A stretch of DNA of 64,000 nt from an uncultured Arthrobacter sp. (GTDB lineage Bacteria > Actinomycetota > Actinomycetes > Actinomycetales > Micrococcaceae), in NCBI RefSeq assembly GCF_947495145.1, contig NZ_CANLXP010000003.1, forward strand, positions 184,006-248,005, written 5' to 3'. Positions within the stretch are counted from its first letter, which is position 1. Each line of letters starts with the position of its first letter. A program made the position numbers and the translations under genes. The notes under the pieces were generated by a model. The model did not search any database and was not told the origin of the DNA. It saw only the letters and a program-made list of their open reading frames with translations. Positions 1-8,828 of this stretch are shown here, in pieces.

Positions 1-1
1 G

Positions 2-799
2 TGTGTGGGGATCGACCCGCACCCGGCACTGCTCGCAGCATGGGGGATCCCCGATTCCCCGGCCGGTGTCGAACAGTTCTCGGCAACGGTGCTGGAGGCG
101 GTCGCGGGCAGGGTTGCGATCATCAAGCCGCAGGTTGCCCTGTTCGAACGGCACGGTTCACAGGGGATGGCAGCGTTGGAGCATCTGCTGGCCCGCAGCG
201 CTGAGAGCGGCGTCCTGACGATTGCCGATGCCAAGCGCGGCGACATCGGGTCCACCATGGCGGGCTACGCCGACGCCTGGCTCCGGAATGGATCGGCACT
301 GGCAGCAGACGCACTCACACTGAGTCCCTACCTGGGTTTCGAGTCGCTCCGTCCGGCACTGACCGTCGCCCGTGAGAACGGACGCGGAGTGTTTGTCCTG
401 GCGTTGACTTCCAACCCCGAAGGCGCCTCCGTCCAGCACGTGGGCGGCGAAGACTCTGTCGCGCGCCGGATCGTGCAGGCTGCCGCTGCCGAGAACGACG
501 ACGGGGTCCCCGGCTCGGTGGGTCTGGTGATCGGCGCTACCGCGGGAGACGCCGTGCGGCAGCTCCGGCTCGATCTCAGCACCCTGAACGGTCCCATCCT
601 TGCTCCCGGGGTAGGCGCGCAAGGAGCCGGGAGGCAGGAGCTCCGGAAAACCTTTGCGCGTACATCGGGCATCATCCTGCCTACCTCAAGCAGGGAGATC
701 CTCAGCGCCGGTCCCACCGTTGCCGGGCTTCGCCGGGCCGTGGCCGCTACGCAGCATCAGGTCGGCCCTGGGAATGGCGCCGGCCCCGGAACGGATTGA
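2..799 (+). CDS. pyrF: Orotidine 5'-phosphate decarboxylase, 5' end cut by the window
   Basis: Decarboxylates OMP to UMP, the last step of de novo pyrimidine synthesis, in the cytoplasm. The reading frame is open from the first bases of the window and begins inside the conserved CVGIDPHP N-terminal strand, so the true start lies just upstream and only a few residues are missing. The catalytic DAKRGD motif is present about 75 residues in, with Asp, Lys and Asp in place. The glycine-rich phosphate-binding segment (LAPGVGAQGAG) lies near residue 200. The form is the longer actinobacterial/mycobacterial subfamily. It heads a run of same-strand housekeeping genes (mihF, gmk, rpoZ, coaBC). pyrD of the same pathway is far away at 49036. 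I am confident of the identity. Confidence 0.93.
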   Translation, partial: CVGIDPHPALLAAWGIPDSPAGVEQFSATVLEAVAGRVAIIKPQVALFERHGSQGMAALEHLLARSAESGVLTIADAKRGDIGSTMAGYADAWLRNGSALAADALTLSPYLGFESLRPALTVARENGRGVFVLALTSNPEGASVQHVGGEDSVARRIVQAAAAENDDGVPGSVGLVIGATAGDAVRQLRLDLSTLNGPILAPGVGAQGAGRQELRKTFARTSGIILPTSSREILSAGPTVAGLRRAVAATQHQVGPGNGAGPGTD

Positions 800-898
800 T
801 TTTGGGCCAGCCAAGCAGATAGGTTCAGTGCAAGCCCATACTCCAGATCCGGAACTGCCGGTGCTTGGCCGACGGTTGCAACTGCCTAGGGAGCCCGA

Positions 899-1225
899 GT
901 GAGCCTGAAGCCTCTCACCGATAGTGAACGAACACTGGCGCGGGAAAAAGCGACGGCGGCGAGGACTGTCCGGGCGGAGCTGAAGTCCAAGCTGAAGTCC
1001 GGAGAGATATCCGTCGATGAGGTCATCAACGGCTCGGCTCAGGATGAGGCCATCGGCAGGCTTCGGGTTCTGGACCTGCTGAAAGCTCTGCCGGGCGTTG
1101 GAGAGAAGCGGGCTGCAGGGATCATGGATACCGTCGGTATCGCCGCTACCCGCAGGGTGCGGGGCCTCGGCATTCACCAGCGCAAGGCTCTCGTTGAGCA
1201 TCTGATGAACCACCGAAGCGCATAA
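899..1225 (+). CDS. mihF: Actinobacterial integration host factor (mIHF)
   Basis: Nucleoid-associated DNA-binding protein of 108 residues, of the mIHF type, which is unrelated to enterobacterial IHF. The C-terminal half carries the helix-two-turn-helix-like segment seen in the family: LLKALPGVGEKRA, then the run MDTVGIAATRRVRGLG, then HQRKALVEHL. The N-terminus is basic and helical (EREKATAARTVRAELK-like). The start is GTG at 899, preceded by AGGGAG at a spacing of about 6. It lies directly before gmk, the usual actinobacterial arrangement. In this family the protein compacts DNA and supports supercoiling and phage integration. That role here is known from relatives and not shown by the sequence. 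Confidence 0.92.
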   Translation: MSLKPLTDSERTLAREKATAARTVRAELKSKLKSGEISVDEVINGSAQDEAIGRLRVLDLLKALPGVGEKRAAGIMDTVGIAATRRVRGLGIHQRKALVEHLMNHRSA

Positions 1226-1249
1226 CCGTCACTAGAGAAGGAAGTATTC

Positions 1250-1819
1250 GTGAATCAGCCGCGGCTGACCGTGCTTGCGGGCCCAACGGCTGTGGGCAAA
1301 GGGACCGTATCAACCTACATCCGCGACAACTATCCCGAGGTGGAGTTGTCTGTGTCTGCAACGACGCGCCCGCCCCGCCCAGGTGAAGTGGACGGTGTGC
1401 ATTACCACTTCGTTTCTTCCGAGGAGTTCGACGTCCTTGTCGAAGGCGGGCAGATGCTCGAGTGGGCGGTGGTCCATGGACGCAACCGGTATGGCACGCT
1501 CCGCCGTACTGTGCGGGCCGCGATGGAGGCCGGGAAGTCAGTCCTGCTGGAAATCGACCTGCAGGGCGCCCGGCAGGTCAAAGAGAGCATGCCGGACGCG
1601 AATTTCGTGTTCCTCGCACCCCCGAGCTGGGAGGAAATGGTTCGGCGCCTTGTCGGCAGGGGCACCGAAACACCCGAGGAGCAGCAGCAGCGTCTTGAAA
1701 CCGCTAAACTGGAACTTGCTGCCGAACCGGAATTCGATCACACAGTGATTAATGACGACGTTCAGCGCGCAGCAGATGAGCTTGTTTCATTGATGGGCTT
1801 GACCGCGCACTCGCACTGA
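1250..1819 (+). CDS. gmk: Guanylate kinase
   Basis: Phosphorylates GMP (or dGMP) with ATP to GDP in the cytoplasm. The 189-residue length is normal for the family. The P-loop [10 protein letters not shown] is at residues 9-18, the GMP-binding segment around residues 33-45 ([17 protein letters not shown]), and the lid/GMP region [13 protein letters not shown] ([13 protein letters not shown]) near residue 100. GTG start at 1250 with AGAAGGAAG upstream as the Shine-Dalgarno sequence. It sits between mihF and rpoZ, as in most actinobacteria, and probably forms one transcription unit with them. Confidence 0.95.
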   Translation: MNQPRLTVLAGPTAVGKGTVSTYIRDNYPEVELSVSATTRPPRPGEVDGVHYHFVSSEEFDVLVEGGQMLEWAVVHGRNRYGTLRRTVRAAMEAGKSVLLEIDLQGARQVKESMPDANFVFLAPPSWEEMVRRLVGRGTETPEEQQQRLETAKLELAAEPEFDHTVINDDVQRAADELVSLMGLTAHSH

Positions 1820-1865
1820 GAGCGCGGCGCAGTACGTTTACGGCCCAGCGACTATTGGAGATTTT

Positions 1866-2126
1866 GTGTCTACTCAACCCGAAGGCATCATCAACCCGCC
1901 GATCGACTCCCTGCTGGAGGCCTCGGACTCGAAGTACGCCCTCGTGATTTACGGGGCCAAGCGCGCCCGCCAGATCAACGCTTACTACTCGCAGCTGCAC
2001 GAGGGCCTGTTTGAGTACGTCGGTCCGCTCGTGGAGACCAAGCTGAACGAGAAGCCCCTGTCGATCGCCCTGCGCGAGATCAACGAGGGCATGCTCGTCG
2101 CTGCCCCCGCTGAAGCGTCGGAGTAA
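1866..2126 (+). CDS. rpoZ: RNA polymerase omega subunit
   Basis: Small subunit (86 residues) that helps assemble and stabilise the beta' subunit of RNA polymerase. The omega fold is recognisable from the conserved segment [16 protein letters not shown] around residues 20-35 and the later [11 protein letters not shown] motif. GTG start at 1866, preceded by TTGGAG. The position immediately after gmk and before coaBC is conserved in actinobacteria. The C-terminal tail (AAPAEASE) is short. Confidence 0.94.
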   Translation: MSTQPEGIINPPIDSLLEASDSKYALVIYGAKRARQINAYYSQLHEGLFEYVGPLVETKLNEKPLSIALREINEGMLVAAPAEASE

Positions 2127-2157
2127 GCGCCCCGCCGGTCAGTAGACAGGTACCGAC

Positions 2158-3384
2158 GTGCGTATCGTCCTGGGAGTTGGAGGAGGGATTGCCGCCTACA
2201 AGGTGGCGTCCCTCCTGCGTTTGTTCACTGAGTCCGGCCATGATGTAACGGTCATACCCACTGAGGCTGCGCAGCGCTTCGTCGGGACGGCTACGTGGGA
2301 AGCACTTTCGGGAAACCCGGTCAGCAACAGTGTGTTTGACGCCGTCGACCAGGTGCGTCACGTCCGGCTGGGCCAGGAAGCAGACCTGGTGGTCATTGCT
2401 CCTGCAACAGCTGATTTGCTGGCCCGTGCGGCCGCGGGGATGGCCGATGACCTGCTGACCGGTTCACTTCTCGTCACCCGGGCACCGGTTGTGTTCGCTC
2501 CGGCCATGCATACCGAAATGTGGCAACATCCGGCCACCGTTGCAAACGTTGCGGCACTGAGGCAACGCGGCGCCGTCGTGCTTGAGCCTGCTGTGGGCCG
2601 CCTGACGGGCGCCGACAGCGGGCCCGGACGGTTGCCCGAGCCTGAAGCGATCCACGAGGCGGCGATGAAGGCGGTGTCCGGGACCGGCGACCGTGCAGAG
2701 CGTCCGCTGGCTGGACGCATTGTCACCATTACGGCGGGCGGCACGCGTGAGCCCCTGGATCCGGTTCGGTTCCTCGGTAACCGTTCCTCCGGAAAGCAGG
2801 GCGTTGCCCTTGCCAATGCTGCCCTGGACGCGGGCGCGAGAGTCAGATTCATCGCGGCCCATATGGAGGTGCCGCCTCCGGCCGGCGTCGATCTGACGGT
2901 TGTCGAAACCGCCGAAGAATTGCGTGAGGCCACGCTGGAGCTCGCTCGGACTACCGATGCACTCATCATGGCGGCAGCCGTCGCTGATTTCCGGCCGGAT
3001 TCGGTCTCGGAAACGAAAGTAAAGAAGCGTGATGACGGGGAAAACCCGGTCATCACGCTCGTGCGGAATCCCGACATCCTGGTTGAGGCTGTGCAGCAGC
3101 GCACGGAGCTGGCATCGCCGGCGGTGATTGTCGGATTCGCTGCTGAAACCGGAGATGATGACGCCACGCCGCTCGCGCACGGGTTGCGGAAACTGGAGCG
3201 CAAGGGTTGCGACTTCCTGGTCCTGAACCGGGTCGGCCGGAAACTGGTCTTCGGGCAGGATGCCACCGAAGTAACCATCCTGGACGCACGCGGCGCTGAG
3301 CCGGAGACGGTCAGCGGGAGCAAGACCGATGTTGCGGCAGTGATCGTGGCCAGGGTGGCTTCGGCGCTGCACCGGGCCGGATAG
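2158..3384 (+). CDS. coaBC: Bifunctional phosphopantothenoylcysteine decarboxylase / phosphopantothenate-cysteine ligase
   Basis: Coenzyme A synthesis: CoaB couples phosphopantothenate to cysteine, and CoaC decarboxylates the product using FMN. The N-terminal flavoprotein domain (about 1-180) starts with GVGGGIAAYK and carries PAMHTEMW where many CoaC proteins have PAMN; His at that Asn position is, as I recall, usual in actinobacteria. The CoaB domain (about 185-405) shows NRSSGKQG, AAAVADFRP and the KVKK lysine strip. The 408-residue length is normal. GTG start at 2158, 31 bases after rpoZ. A nested inverted repeat follows the stop, before metK. Confidence 0.94.
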   Translation: MRIVLGVGGGIAAYKVASLLRLFTESGHDVTVIPTEAAQRFVGTATWEALSGNPVSNSVFDAVDQVRHVRLGQEADLVVIAPATADLLARAAAGMADDLLTGSLLVTRAPVVFAPAMHTEMWQHPATVANVAALRQRGAVVLEPAVGRLTGADSGPGRLPEPEAIHEAAMKAVSGTGDRAERPLAGRIVTITAGGTREPLDPVRFLGNRSSGKQGVALANAALDAGARVRFIAAHMEVPPPAGVDLTVVETAEELREATLELARTTDALIMAAAVADFRPDSVSETKVKKRDDGENPVITLVRNPDILVEAVQQRTELASPAVIVGFAAETGDDDATPLAHGLRKLERKGCDFLVLNRVGRKLVFGQDATEVTILDARGAEPETVSGSKTDVAAVIVARVASALHRAG

Positions 3385-3433
3385 CGCCTCACACCGGAAG
3401 CGGCGTCCCGGCCTTCCCTGACAGCGGCAGCTG

Positions 3434-3472
3434 GGGACGTAGCACCCGGAAACACAACCGGGCGGTCGTCCC
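3434..3472. repeat. Nested inverted repeat between coaBC and metK
   Basis: Outer arms GGGACG (3434-3439) and CGTCCC (3467-3472) enclose inner arms CCCGG (3445-3449) and CCGGG (3458-3462) around the loop AAACACAA. It lies just upstream of the metK -10-like hexamer at 3480. No T tract follows, so it is not a textbook intrinsic terminator. If metK is leaderless the repeat is not in its mRNA; it would then be either the 3' end of the coaBC transcript or a DNA-level site. Confidence 0.5.
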
Positions 3473-3479
3473 AACCAAG

Positions 3480-3491
3480 TAGAGTGGTCAC
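3480..3491 (+). promoter_or_regulatory. Probable -10 element for a leaderless metK mRNA
   Basis: TAGAGT (3480-3485) is followed by exactly six bases and then the metK GTG. The predicted transcription start therefore coincides with the start codon, and no Shine-Dalgarno sequence is visible. No convincing -35 is seen. The same TANNNT-N6-start layout recurs at several other genes in this window. Confidence 0.5.
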
Positions 3492-4706
3492 GTGAATTCA
3501 CCCCATACGCCTAGCCCTTCCTTGCGATTGTTCACCTCGGAATCGGTCACGGAAGGCCATCCTGACAAGATCTGCGACCAGATCAGCGATGGAATTCTGG
3601 ACGCGCTGCTTGAGGCTGATCCGCGGTCCCGCGTGGCGGTGGAAACCCTCGTGACAACCGGTCTGGTTCACGTGGCAGGTGAAGTGACCACAGAGGCCTA
3701 CGTCGAGATCCCCGAAATCGTCCGCAAGACAATCCTCGGCATCGGGTATGACTCCTCGGCGAACGGATTCGATGGCGCACGCTGCGGCGTTTCCGTGTCC
3801 ATCGGCCAGCAGTCACCGGAAATCGCCTCGGGCGTGTTCACGTCGCTCGAGACGCGCCTGGGCACGAGCAGCGATCCCTACGACGCCCAGGGCGCAGGGG
3901 ACCAGGGCATCATGTTCGGCTACGCCAGCGACGAGACACCGGTTCTGATGCCCACGCCGATCTGGCTGGCCCACCGGCTGTCCGAGCAGCTGACCGACGT
4001 GCGGAAGAACGGCACGCTGTCCTATCTCCGCCCTGACGGCAAGACCCAGGTCACGGTCGGTTACGACGGCGACAGGCCGGTCAGCGTCGATTCGGTGGTG
4101 ATCTCATCCCAGCACGCGCAGGGGATCAGCCTGGAGACACTGCGCGGTGACCTCGTGGAACACGTGATCACGCCTGTTCTGGCCACCTCCCACCTTGATG
4201 TCTCGAACGTCCGCCACATCCTGAATCCCGGCGGAGAGTTTGTCATCGGCGGGCCGGTCGGTGACGCAGGACTGACGGGACGCAAGATCATCGTTGACAC
4301 CTACGGGGGCATGGCGCGCCACGGAGGCGGGGCATTCAGCGGTAAGGACCCCTCAAAGGTGGACCGCTCAGCGGCCTACGCCATGCGCTGGGTAGCCAAG
4401 AACGTGGTGGCTGCCGGACTCGCCCGCCGCGCGGAGATTCAGATTGCCTATGCAATCGGCATGGCCCAGCCGGTGGGAATCTACGTGGAGACCTTCGGGA
4501 CCGAGCAGGTTGACCCCACCGCGATCGGCTCAGCCATCGACGAGATTTTCGACCTCCGTCCACTCGCAATCATCAACTCACTCGACCTGCTCCGTCCGAT
4601 CTACCAGAAGACCGCGGCACACGGACACTTCGGACGCGAGGGCGAGGGCTTCAACTGGGAGCTCACAGATCGCACGGACGAGCTGAAGAGCTACTTCAAC
4701 GCCTAG
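3492..4706 (+). CDS. metK: S-adenosylmethionine synthetase
   Basis: Makes S-adenosylmethionine from methionine and ATP; a cytoplasmic homotetramer in the family. The 404-residue length is typical. Signature motifs are present in order: [12 protein letters not shown] near residue 18, [12 protein letters not shown] near residue 135, and the phosphate-binding [16 protein letters not shown] near residue 275. GTG start at 3492. It is followed 16 bases later by priA, a common actinobacterial order (SAM is not needed by PriA). No SAM riboswitch is recognisable upstream. Confidence 0.96.
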   Translation: MNSPHTPSPSLRLFTSESVTEGHPDKICDQISDGILDALLEADPRSRVAVETLVTTGLVHVAGEVTTEAYVEIPEIVRKTILGIGYDSSANGFDGARCGVSVSIGQQSPEIASGVFTSLETRLGTSSDPYDAQGAGDQGIMFGYASDETPVLMPTPIWLAHRLSEQLTDVRKNGTLSYLRPDGKTQVTVGYDGDRPVSVDSVVISSQHAQGISLETLRGDLVEHVITPVLATSHLDVSNVRHILNPGGEFVIGGPVGDAGLTGRKIIVDTYGGMARHGGGAFSGKDPSKVDRSAAYAMRWVAKNVVAAGLARRAEIQIAYAIGMAQPVGIYVETFGTEQVDPTAIGSAIDEIFDLRPLAIINSLDLLRPIYQKTAAHGHFGREGEGFNWELTDRTDELKSYFNA

Positions 4707-4722
4707 GACCCGCCCCGAGCCG

Positions 4723-6849
4723 ATGAGTTCTGACGAAGGGCAGCAGCTCTCGCTGCTGCAGGGCTTCACCGCACCGGCAGCTCCCCGCGGCAAGTCTGCC
4801 GTTGCGGCGCACCTGCCAGTTGCCCGGGTCATCATCGACTCACCGTTGCCCCATCTGGACCGGCCCTTTGATTACCTGGTTCCCGAAGAGTACGACGACG
4901 ACGCCGTCCCCGGTGCACGGGTGAAAGTGCGGTTCGCCGGCCGTGAGCAGACTGCGTTCCTCGTGGAGCGGCGCGCTGCATCGGACAGCCCGGCGCGCCT
5001 GTTGCCCCTGGTCAAGGTGGTCTCTGCCCAGCTGGTCGCGAGCGCTGAGATCCTTGCACTGGCAGCCGCGGTGGCCGCCCGGTACGCCGGATCGACCAGC
5101 GACGTCCTTCGGTCGGCGGTGCCTCCGCGTGTAGCCCGCGTAGAGAAGGAATTCGACGCCACCGTACCTTCCGCCACCGTACCTGCCGCAACCGATACCG
5201 ATACCGATCCCGCCGCCCCGGCTGCGGCCAGCGGCCGGACGCATCAATCGAACCTCTACGATCGGTATGCGAACGGCGCTTCTTTCCTGTCACGGCTGGC
5301 CGCGGGGGAGAGTCCACGGGCGGTGTTGGTCACGCTGGGCGGTTACGGGCCGGACGGTTGGCCGGCGGAGCTGGCCGAAGCTGTCCACGCTGTGTGGGCG
5401 GCGGGGCGCGGCGCCGTCGTCGTTGTTCCTGACCAGCGGGACCTGGTTCGGGTCGAGGCGGCACTGCGGAATCGCATCGGTCCCGAGGCCTTTGTCAGGC
5501 TCACCGCCGAGGACGGCCCCACCCCGCGGTACCGCAGTTTCCTCAAACTCCTGCACGGACAGGTCAGGGTCGCTGTGGGTACCCGTTCCGCTGCTTATGC
5601 GCCGGTACAGGACCTGGGACTTGTTTGTCTCTGGGACGACGGCGATGATTCCCACAGCGAGCCCCGCGCGCCCTACCAGCACGCCCGGGACGTGCTCCTG
5701 CTGCGCAGCGAGCTGCAGGGCTGCGGGCTGCTCATCGCCTCGGCATCACGAAGCGTCGAGTCCCAGCGACTGGTCGACAGCGGCTGGGCACAGTCCCTCC
5801 ACGCGGACCGGTCCACCGTACGCCGGCTGGCACCTCGCGTCCTCCACTCTGCAGATACCTACCACGTTGAGCGGGAACCGTTGACGCATCAGGTACGGAT
5901 TCCCCCGGTGGCGTGGCGTGCTGCCCGCGAGGGACTACAGCGCGGACCCGTGCTGATACAGGTTGCGCGTACCGGATTCTCACCCGCCCTGGCCTGCCAG
6001 GACTGCCGGGAACCGGCACGCTGCAGGCACTGCGCCGGTCCGCTGGCCCAGTCCGGGCGGGGATCCGCGGTCGCGTGCCGTTGGTGCGGGCGGCCGGAGC
6101 ACACGTGGCGCTGTCCCTCCTGCGCCGGCGGCAGGCTGCGCTCGACTGTCAGCGGTGCCGCGCGCACGGCGGAGGAACTGGGGCGGGCATTCCCCGGCGC
6201 GGTCGTGGTTTCGTCATCGGGCGACCACATTCTCGATGAAGTGGACGATTCACCGCGCGTGGTGGTTGCAACTCCCGGCGCCGAGCCGGTCGCTGTTTCG
6301 GGATACGCGGCAGTGCTCCTGCTGGACGGGAACGCGCTGCTGGGCCGGGAGTCCCTGCGCGCCCTCGAGAGTACGCTGCAGCGTTGGTTCAATGCAGCGC
6401 TACTCGCCCGTCCGGCGTCGGCCGGAGGTGTAGTGGTGGTAACAGCGGACGACGACGCCGCAGCCGGGCATCTTGTCCGTTGGGATCCTGCCGGCTCGGC
6501 CGTGCGCGAGCTCGCGCTGCGAAGTGAGCTGGGCTTGCCTCCGGCGGTGCGGTACGCGGCACTGACCGGTTCCCTGGAGGCACTTGCTTCGTTTCTGGAC
6601 GGGCTGGACCTGCCGACGTCGTGCAGGGTTGTGGGTCCGACGTCAGTGCGCCTGCCGGTAGGGCCGGCAGCGGCCGGGCCAAGGCCGGGCCAGCAATCAA
6701 CGGCGGGTTCCCACCGTACCCTGCTGTTTTTCCGCTACCGGGACGCTGCTGCCGTCCTCGGTGCGTTGCGGGCACGCCGGGCTTCCCTGTCCGCCCGGCG
6801 GACTACCGAGCCCGTGCATGTCCGGGTTGACGCCGTGGAGATGCTCTAG
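4723..6849 (+). CDS. priA: PriA-like primosomal protein N' with decayed helicase motifs
   Basis: Replication-restart protein homologue of 708 residues. The N-terminal 3'-DNA-binding domain (about 30-140) is recognisable from DSPLPHLDRPFDYLVP. The central region aligns with the helicase domain, but the Walker A site has become GGYGPDGW and the DEAH-box site DDGDDSHS, so ATP hydrolysis is unlikely. The paired zinc-binding cysteines (CQDC, CRHC, CRWC, CPSC) near residues 425-470 are kept. This decayed state is known from actinobacterial PriA proteins. A low-complexity Thr/Asp/Ala stretch near residues 145-170 is encoded by short tandem repeats. The stop overlaps that of the convergent glycosyltransferase gene at CTAG. 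Confidence 0.88.
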   Translation: MSSDEGQQLSLLQGFTAPAAPRGKSAVAAHLPVARVIIDSPLPHLDRPFDYLVPEEYDDDAVPGARVKVRFAGREQTAFLVERRAASDSPARLLPLVKVVSAQLVASAEILALAAAVAARYAGSTSDVLRSAVPPRVARVEKEFDATVPSATVPAATDTDTDPAAPAAASGRTHQSNLYDRYANGASFLSRLAAGESPRAVLVTLGGYGPDGWPAELAEAVHAVWAAGRGAVVVVPDQRDLVRVEAALRNRIGPEAFVRLTAEDGPTPRYRSFLKLLHGQVRVAVGTRSAAYAPVQDLGLVCLWDDGDDSHSEPRAPYQHARDVLLLRSELQGCGLLIASASRSVESQRLVDSGWAQSLHADRSTVRRLAPRVLHSADTYHVEREPLTHQVRIPPVAWRAAREGLQRGPVLIQVARTGFSPALACQDCREPARCRHCAGPLAQSGRGSAVACRWCGRPEHTWRCPSCAGGRLRSTVSGAARTAEELGRAFPGAVVVSSSGDHILDEVDDSPRVVVATPGAEPVAVSGYAAVLLLDGNALLGRESLRALESTLQRWFNAALLARPASAGGVVVVTADDDAAAGHLVRWDPAGSAVRELALRSELGLPPAVRYAALTGSLEALASFLDGLDLPTSCRVVGPTSVRLPVGPAAAGPRPGQQSTAGSHRTLLFFRYRDAAAVLGALRARRASLSARRTTEPVHVRVDAVEML

Positions 6850-7949
6850 TGTATGGGCCGGCGCGCCGTGCGGCGACTGGAATGGAGCCGGGCAGCTTCA
6901 ACAAGTGCATTCAGGAGCGAATCCGCTGAAGCTTCCCAGGAATAGGTATCTGCCTGTGCACGGCCCGCGGACGAAGCTCTCTTCCAGGACAACGGGTCGT
7001 CGAGCGTCCGTACTGCCCGCGTAAATTCATCGGGAGAGTCCGGGTTCACATACAGCGCCGCAGCTCCACCCACCTCTCGGAAGATCGGAGTATCTGCAGC
7101 GATCACGGGGGTGCCGAGCGCCATCGCCTCGACGACGGGAAGTCCGTACCCCTCTGCGCGTGAGAGGGTCACGAGAGCGGTGGCGGAGCGCAGCAGCTGA
7201 TCGTACTCCTGATCGCTCACGCCGTTGTGGAAAACCACTCTCGCACCGCTGGGTACCAGTGCAGCCAACTCGCGTTGCCGCTCGGGCGTGATTCGACTCA
7301 GCAGGTGGAGTGTGTAGTCGGTCAGTCCGGCCATCCCTGCCAGCAGGGTCTCCACGTTCTTGTAGGGCATGAAGGAACCCATGTAGAGCAGAGACTTCCC
7401 GAGTGGCGCTTCCGGCGATCGGGAGCGGACGCCCGGCTGCGGGGCGTTGCCGATGATGCGGACCGGGCGCCGCGTCAGCCGGTGCTTGAGTATCAGCGCG
7501 CGGGTGGTCTCCGAGATGGTGGCTATGACGTCGGCGCGGTTCAGCAGCAACCGCTGGGGCCAGTAGGCGAGGTGGTATAGCCGCCACAGCACCCGCACGG
7601 GCAGCGGCAGGAAGCCCGGAGGTGTGCGGTTCTGGTAGTAGATGAGGTCGTGGAGCGTGAGGACCAGGGGATAGCGGCGTCCGAAGGAGCCCATCGTTTG
7701 CATGGGACAGAATACGGCGTCGGGATTGAGGCGGTTGAGGCGTCGCGCGACGAGCAATTCGGCGGGGGAGAGCGGGCTGTTGATCATGACATGCGGCACA
7801 TCCGGCAGCAGCGCCAGCTGGCGTCGGTCGTGGATGAGCATCGTCACGTCCGCCCGGTTTGAAAGTGCCTCGATGAGACTGGCTCCATAGCGGCTGATTC
7901 CGTCGTGGTGATCCGTGCGGGTGAACCTGGCGTCAATCAGAACCTTCAT
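6846..7949 (-). CDS. Glycosyltransferase family 4 protein
   Basis: GT-B fold glycosyltransferase of 367 residues. The N-terminal domain begins MKVLIDARFT and continues with GISRYG, typical of GT4 enzymes. The C-terminal nucleotide-sugar domain contains the E-x7-E type motif (EGYGLPVVEAMALGTPVIA) near residue 285, with the preceding LLYMGSFMPYKN typical of the first strand. The acceptor and sugar cannot be told. No signal peptide or membrane segment is evident. Its start overlaps the stop of the alpha/beta hydrolase gene by four bases (ATGA), so the two are translationally coupled. Its stop overlaps the stop of priA. Confidence 0.85.
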   Translation of the reverse strand: MKVLIDARFTRTDHHDGISRYGASLIEALSNRADVTMLIHDRRQLALLPDVPHVMINSPLSPAELLVARRLNRLNPDAVFCPMQTMGSFGRRYPLVLTLHDLIYYQNRTPPGFLPLPVRVLWRLYHLAYWPQRLLLNRADVIATISETTRALILKHRLTRRPVRIIGNAPQPGVRSRSPEAPLGKSLLYMGSFMPYKNVETLLAGMAGLTDYTLHLLSRITPERQRELAALVPSGARVVFHNGVSDQEYDQLLRSATALVTLSRAEGYGLPVVEAMALGTPVIAADTPIFREVGGAAALYVNPDSPDEFTRAVRTLDDPLSWKRASSAGRAQADTYSWEASADSLLNALVEAARLHSSRRTARRPIH

Positions 7950-8827
7950 CGGGTCCTTGCCTCCACAAAATCGGCGATGTGTGCGGCGGCGGCATCCGGC
8001 GCCTCATAGTGAACGAGGTGACCTACGTCCGGAAGGACCACGAGCGTGGCATTCGGGATCAGTGCCGCAAGCTCCTGCTGCGTTTCCACCGTGCCGAGGT
8101 CATCCTTTTCCGCTGCGATCAGCAGGACCGGAAGCTGTAGCCGGGATGCACTATCCCGTACCGTCGAGCTGATGGACGCGGTGAACGCCTGCAGCACCAC
8201 GTCCCGCGAGGCGAACGCACTGAAGTAGGCGCGATGCTGGGCATGAATCCACCGTCGCAGTTGGCGGTCCCGGGTCTTCGCCATCAGCTCGCTCATTGCA
8301 CGCACAATGATGCGGTTGCTTAGCAACGCCTGCCCTGCCCGCTCTGGCAGCGCCGCCCCAAGACGGTAGTACAGCTCCGCCAGCCGGGTGGCGAGCCGGC
8401 TGGAACCTTCGAGGGCGGGTGCGCTGATCGGGTTGATCAGGACCAGCGCAGCGAAGGCATCCGGAGCGTCCGCTGCCGCCCTGCCTGCGATGATCGACCC
8501 GAACGAATGCCCTACGAGCACCGTCTCCGGGCCGAGGGCGAGCCGGCTGACGCTGTCGCGCACAAACGACGCGTACGCCGCGACGTCGTGCTTGCCGGAG
8601 AAGGGGTCCGATTGACCGAAGCCCGGAAGGTCCGGCACAATCACGCGGTAGCCGGGGAGCGCCTCGATGATACGGAGCAACCCATGGTGATCACCCCGGA
8701 ATCCATGCACCAGAAAAAGGGGAGGTAACTCCGCGGCCCCAGAGGCTGCGGGGAAATCCCAAAACCGGCGGGCTCCACCGTCCCCGTCCAATGTCCGTTC
8801 GGTCGCTGAGCGCGTCAGTACCACCAC
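7946..8827 (-). CDS. Alpha/beta hydrolase
   Basis: Serine hydrolase-like protein of about 293 residues. The oxyanion segment is LVHGFRGDHHG, the next motif DLPGFGQSDPF, the nucleophile elbow GHSFGS and the late catalytic His lies in DVGHLVHYE. Substrate unknown. The open frame extends further upstream, but that part overlaps the aldo/keto reductase gene. GTG at 8827, one base after the reductase stop, is the more likely start, giving a coupled unit reductase-hydrolase-glycosyltransferase. Confidence 0.82.
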   Translation of the reverse strand: MVVLTRSATERTLDGDGGARRFWDFPAASGAAELPPLFLVHGFRGDHHGLLRIIEALPGYRVIVPDLPGFGQSDPFSGKHDVAAYASFVRDSVSRLALGPETVLVGHSFGSIIAGRAAADAPDAFAALVLINPISAPALEGSSRLATRLAELYYRLGAALPERAGQALLSNRIIVRAMSELMAKTRDRQLRRWIHAQHRAYFSAFASRDVVLQAFTASISSTVRDSASRLQLPVLLIAAEKDDLGTVETQQELAALIPNATLVVLPDVGHLVHYEAPDAAAAHIADFVEARTR

Positions 8828-8828
8828 G

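Noticed and set aside
810..869. GCCAAGCA / TGCTTGGC repeat between pyrF and mihF
   Set aside because: Arms are 44 bases apart with no promoter context, so likely chance.
3385..3491. SAM riboswitch before metK
   Set aside because: The gap lacks any SAM riboswitch core, and metK appears leaderless, so the region is not in its mRNA.
2358..3501. Long minus-strand open frames opposite coaBC (377 and 345 codons)
   Set aside because: They are antisense shadows in GC-rich coding DNA; coaBC has full family motifs and the antisense products resemble nothing.
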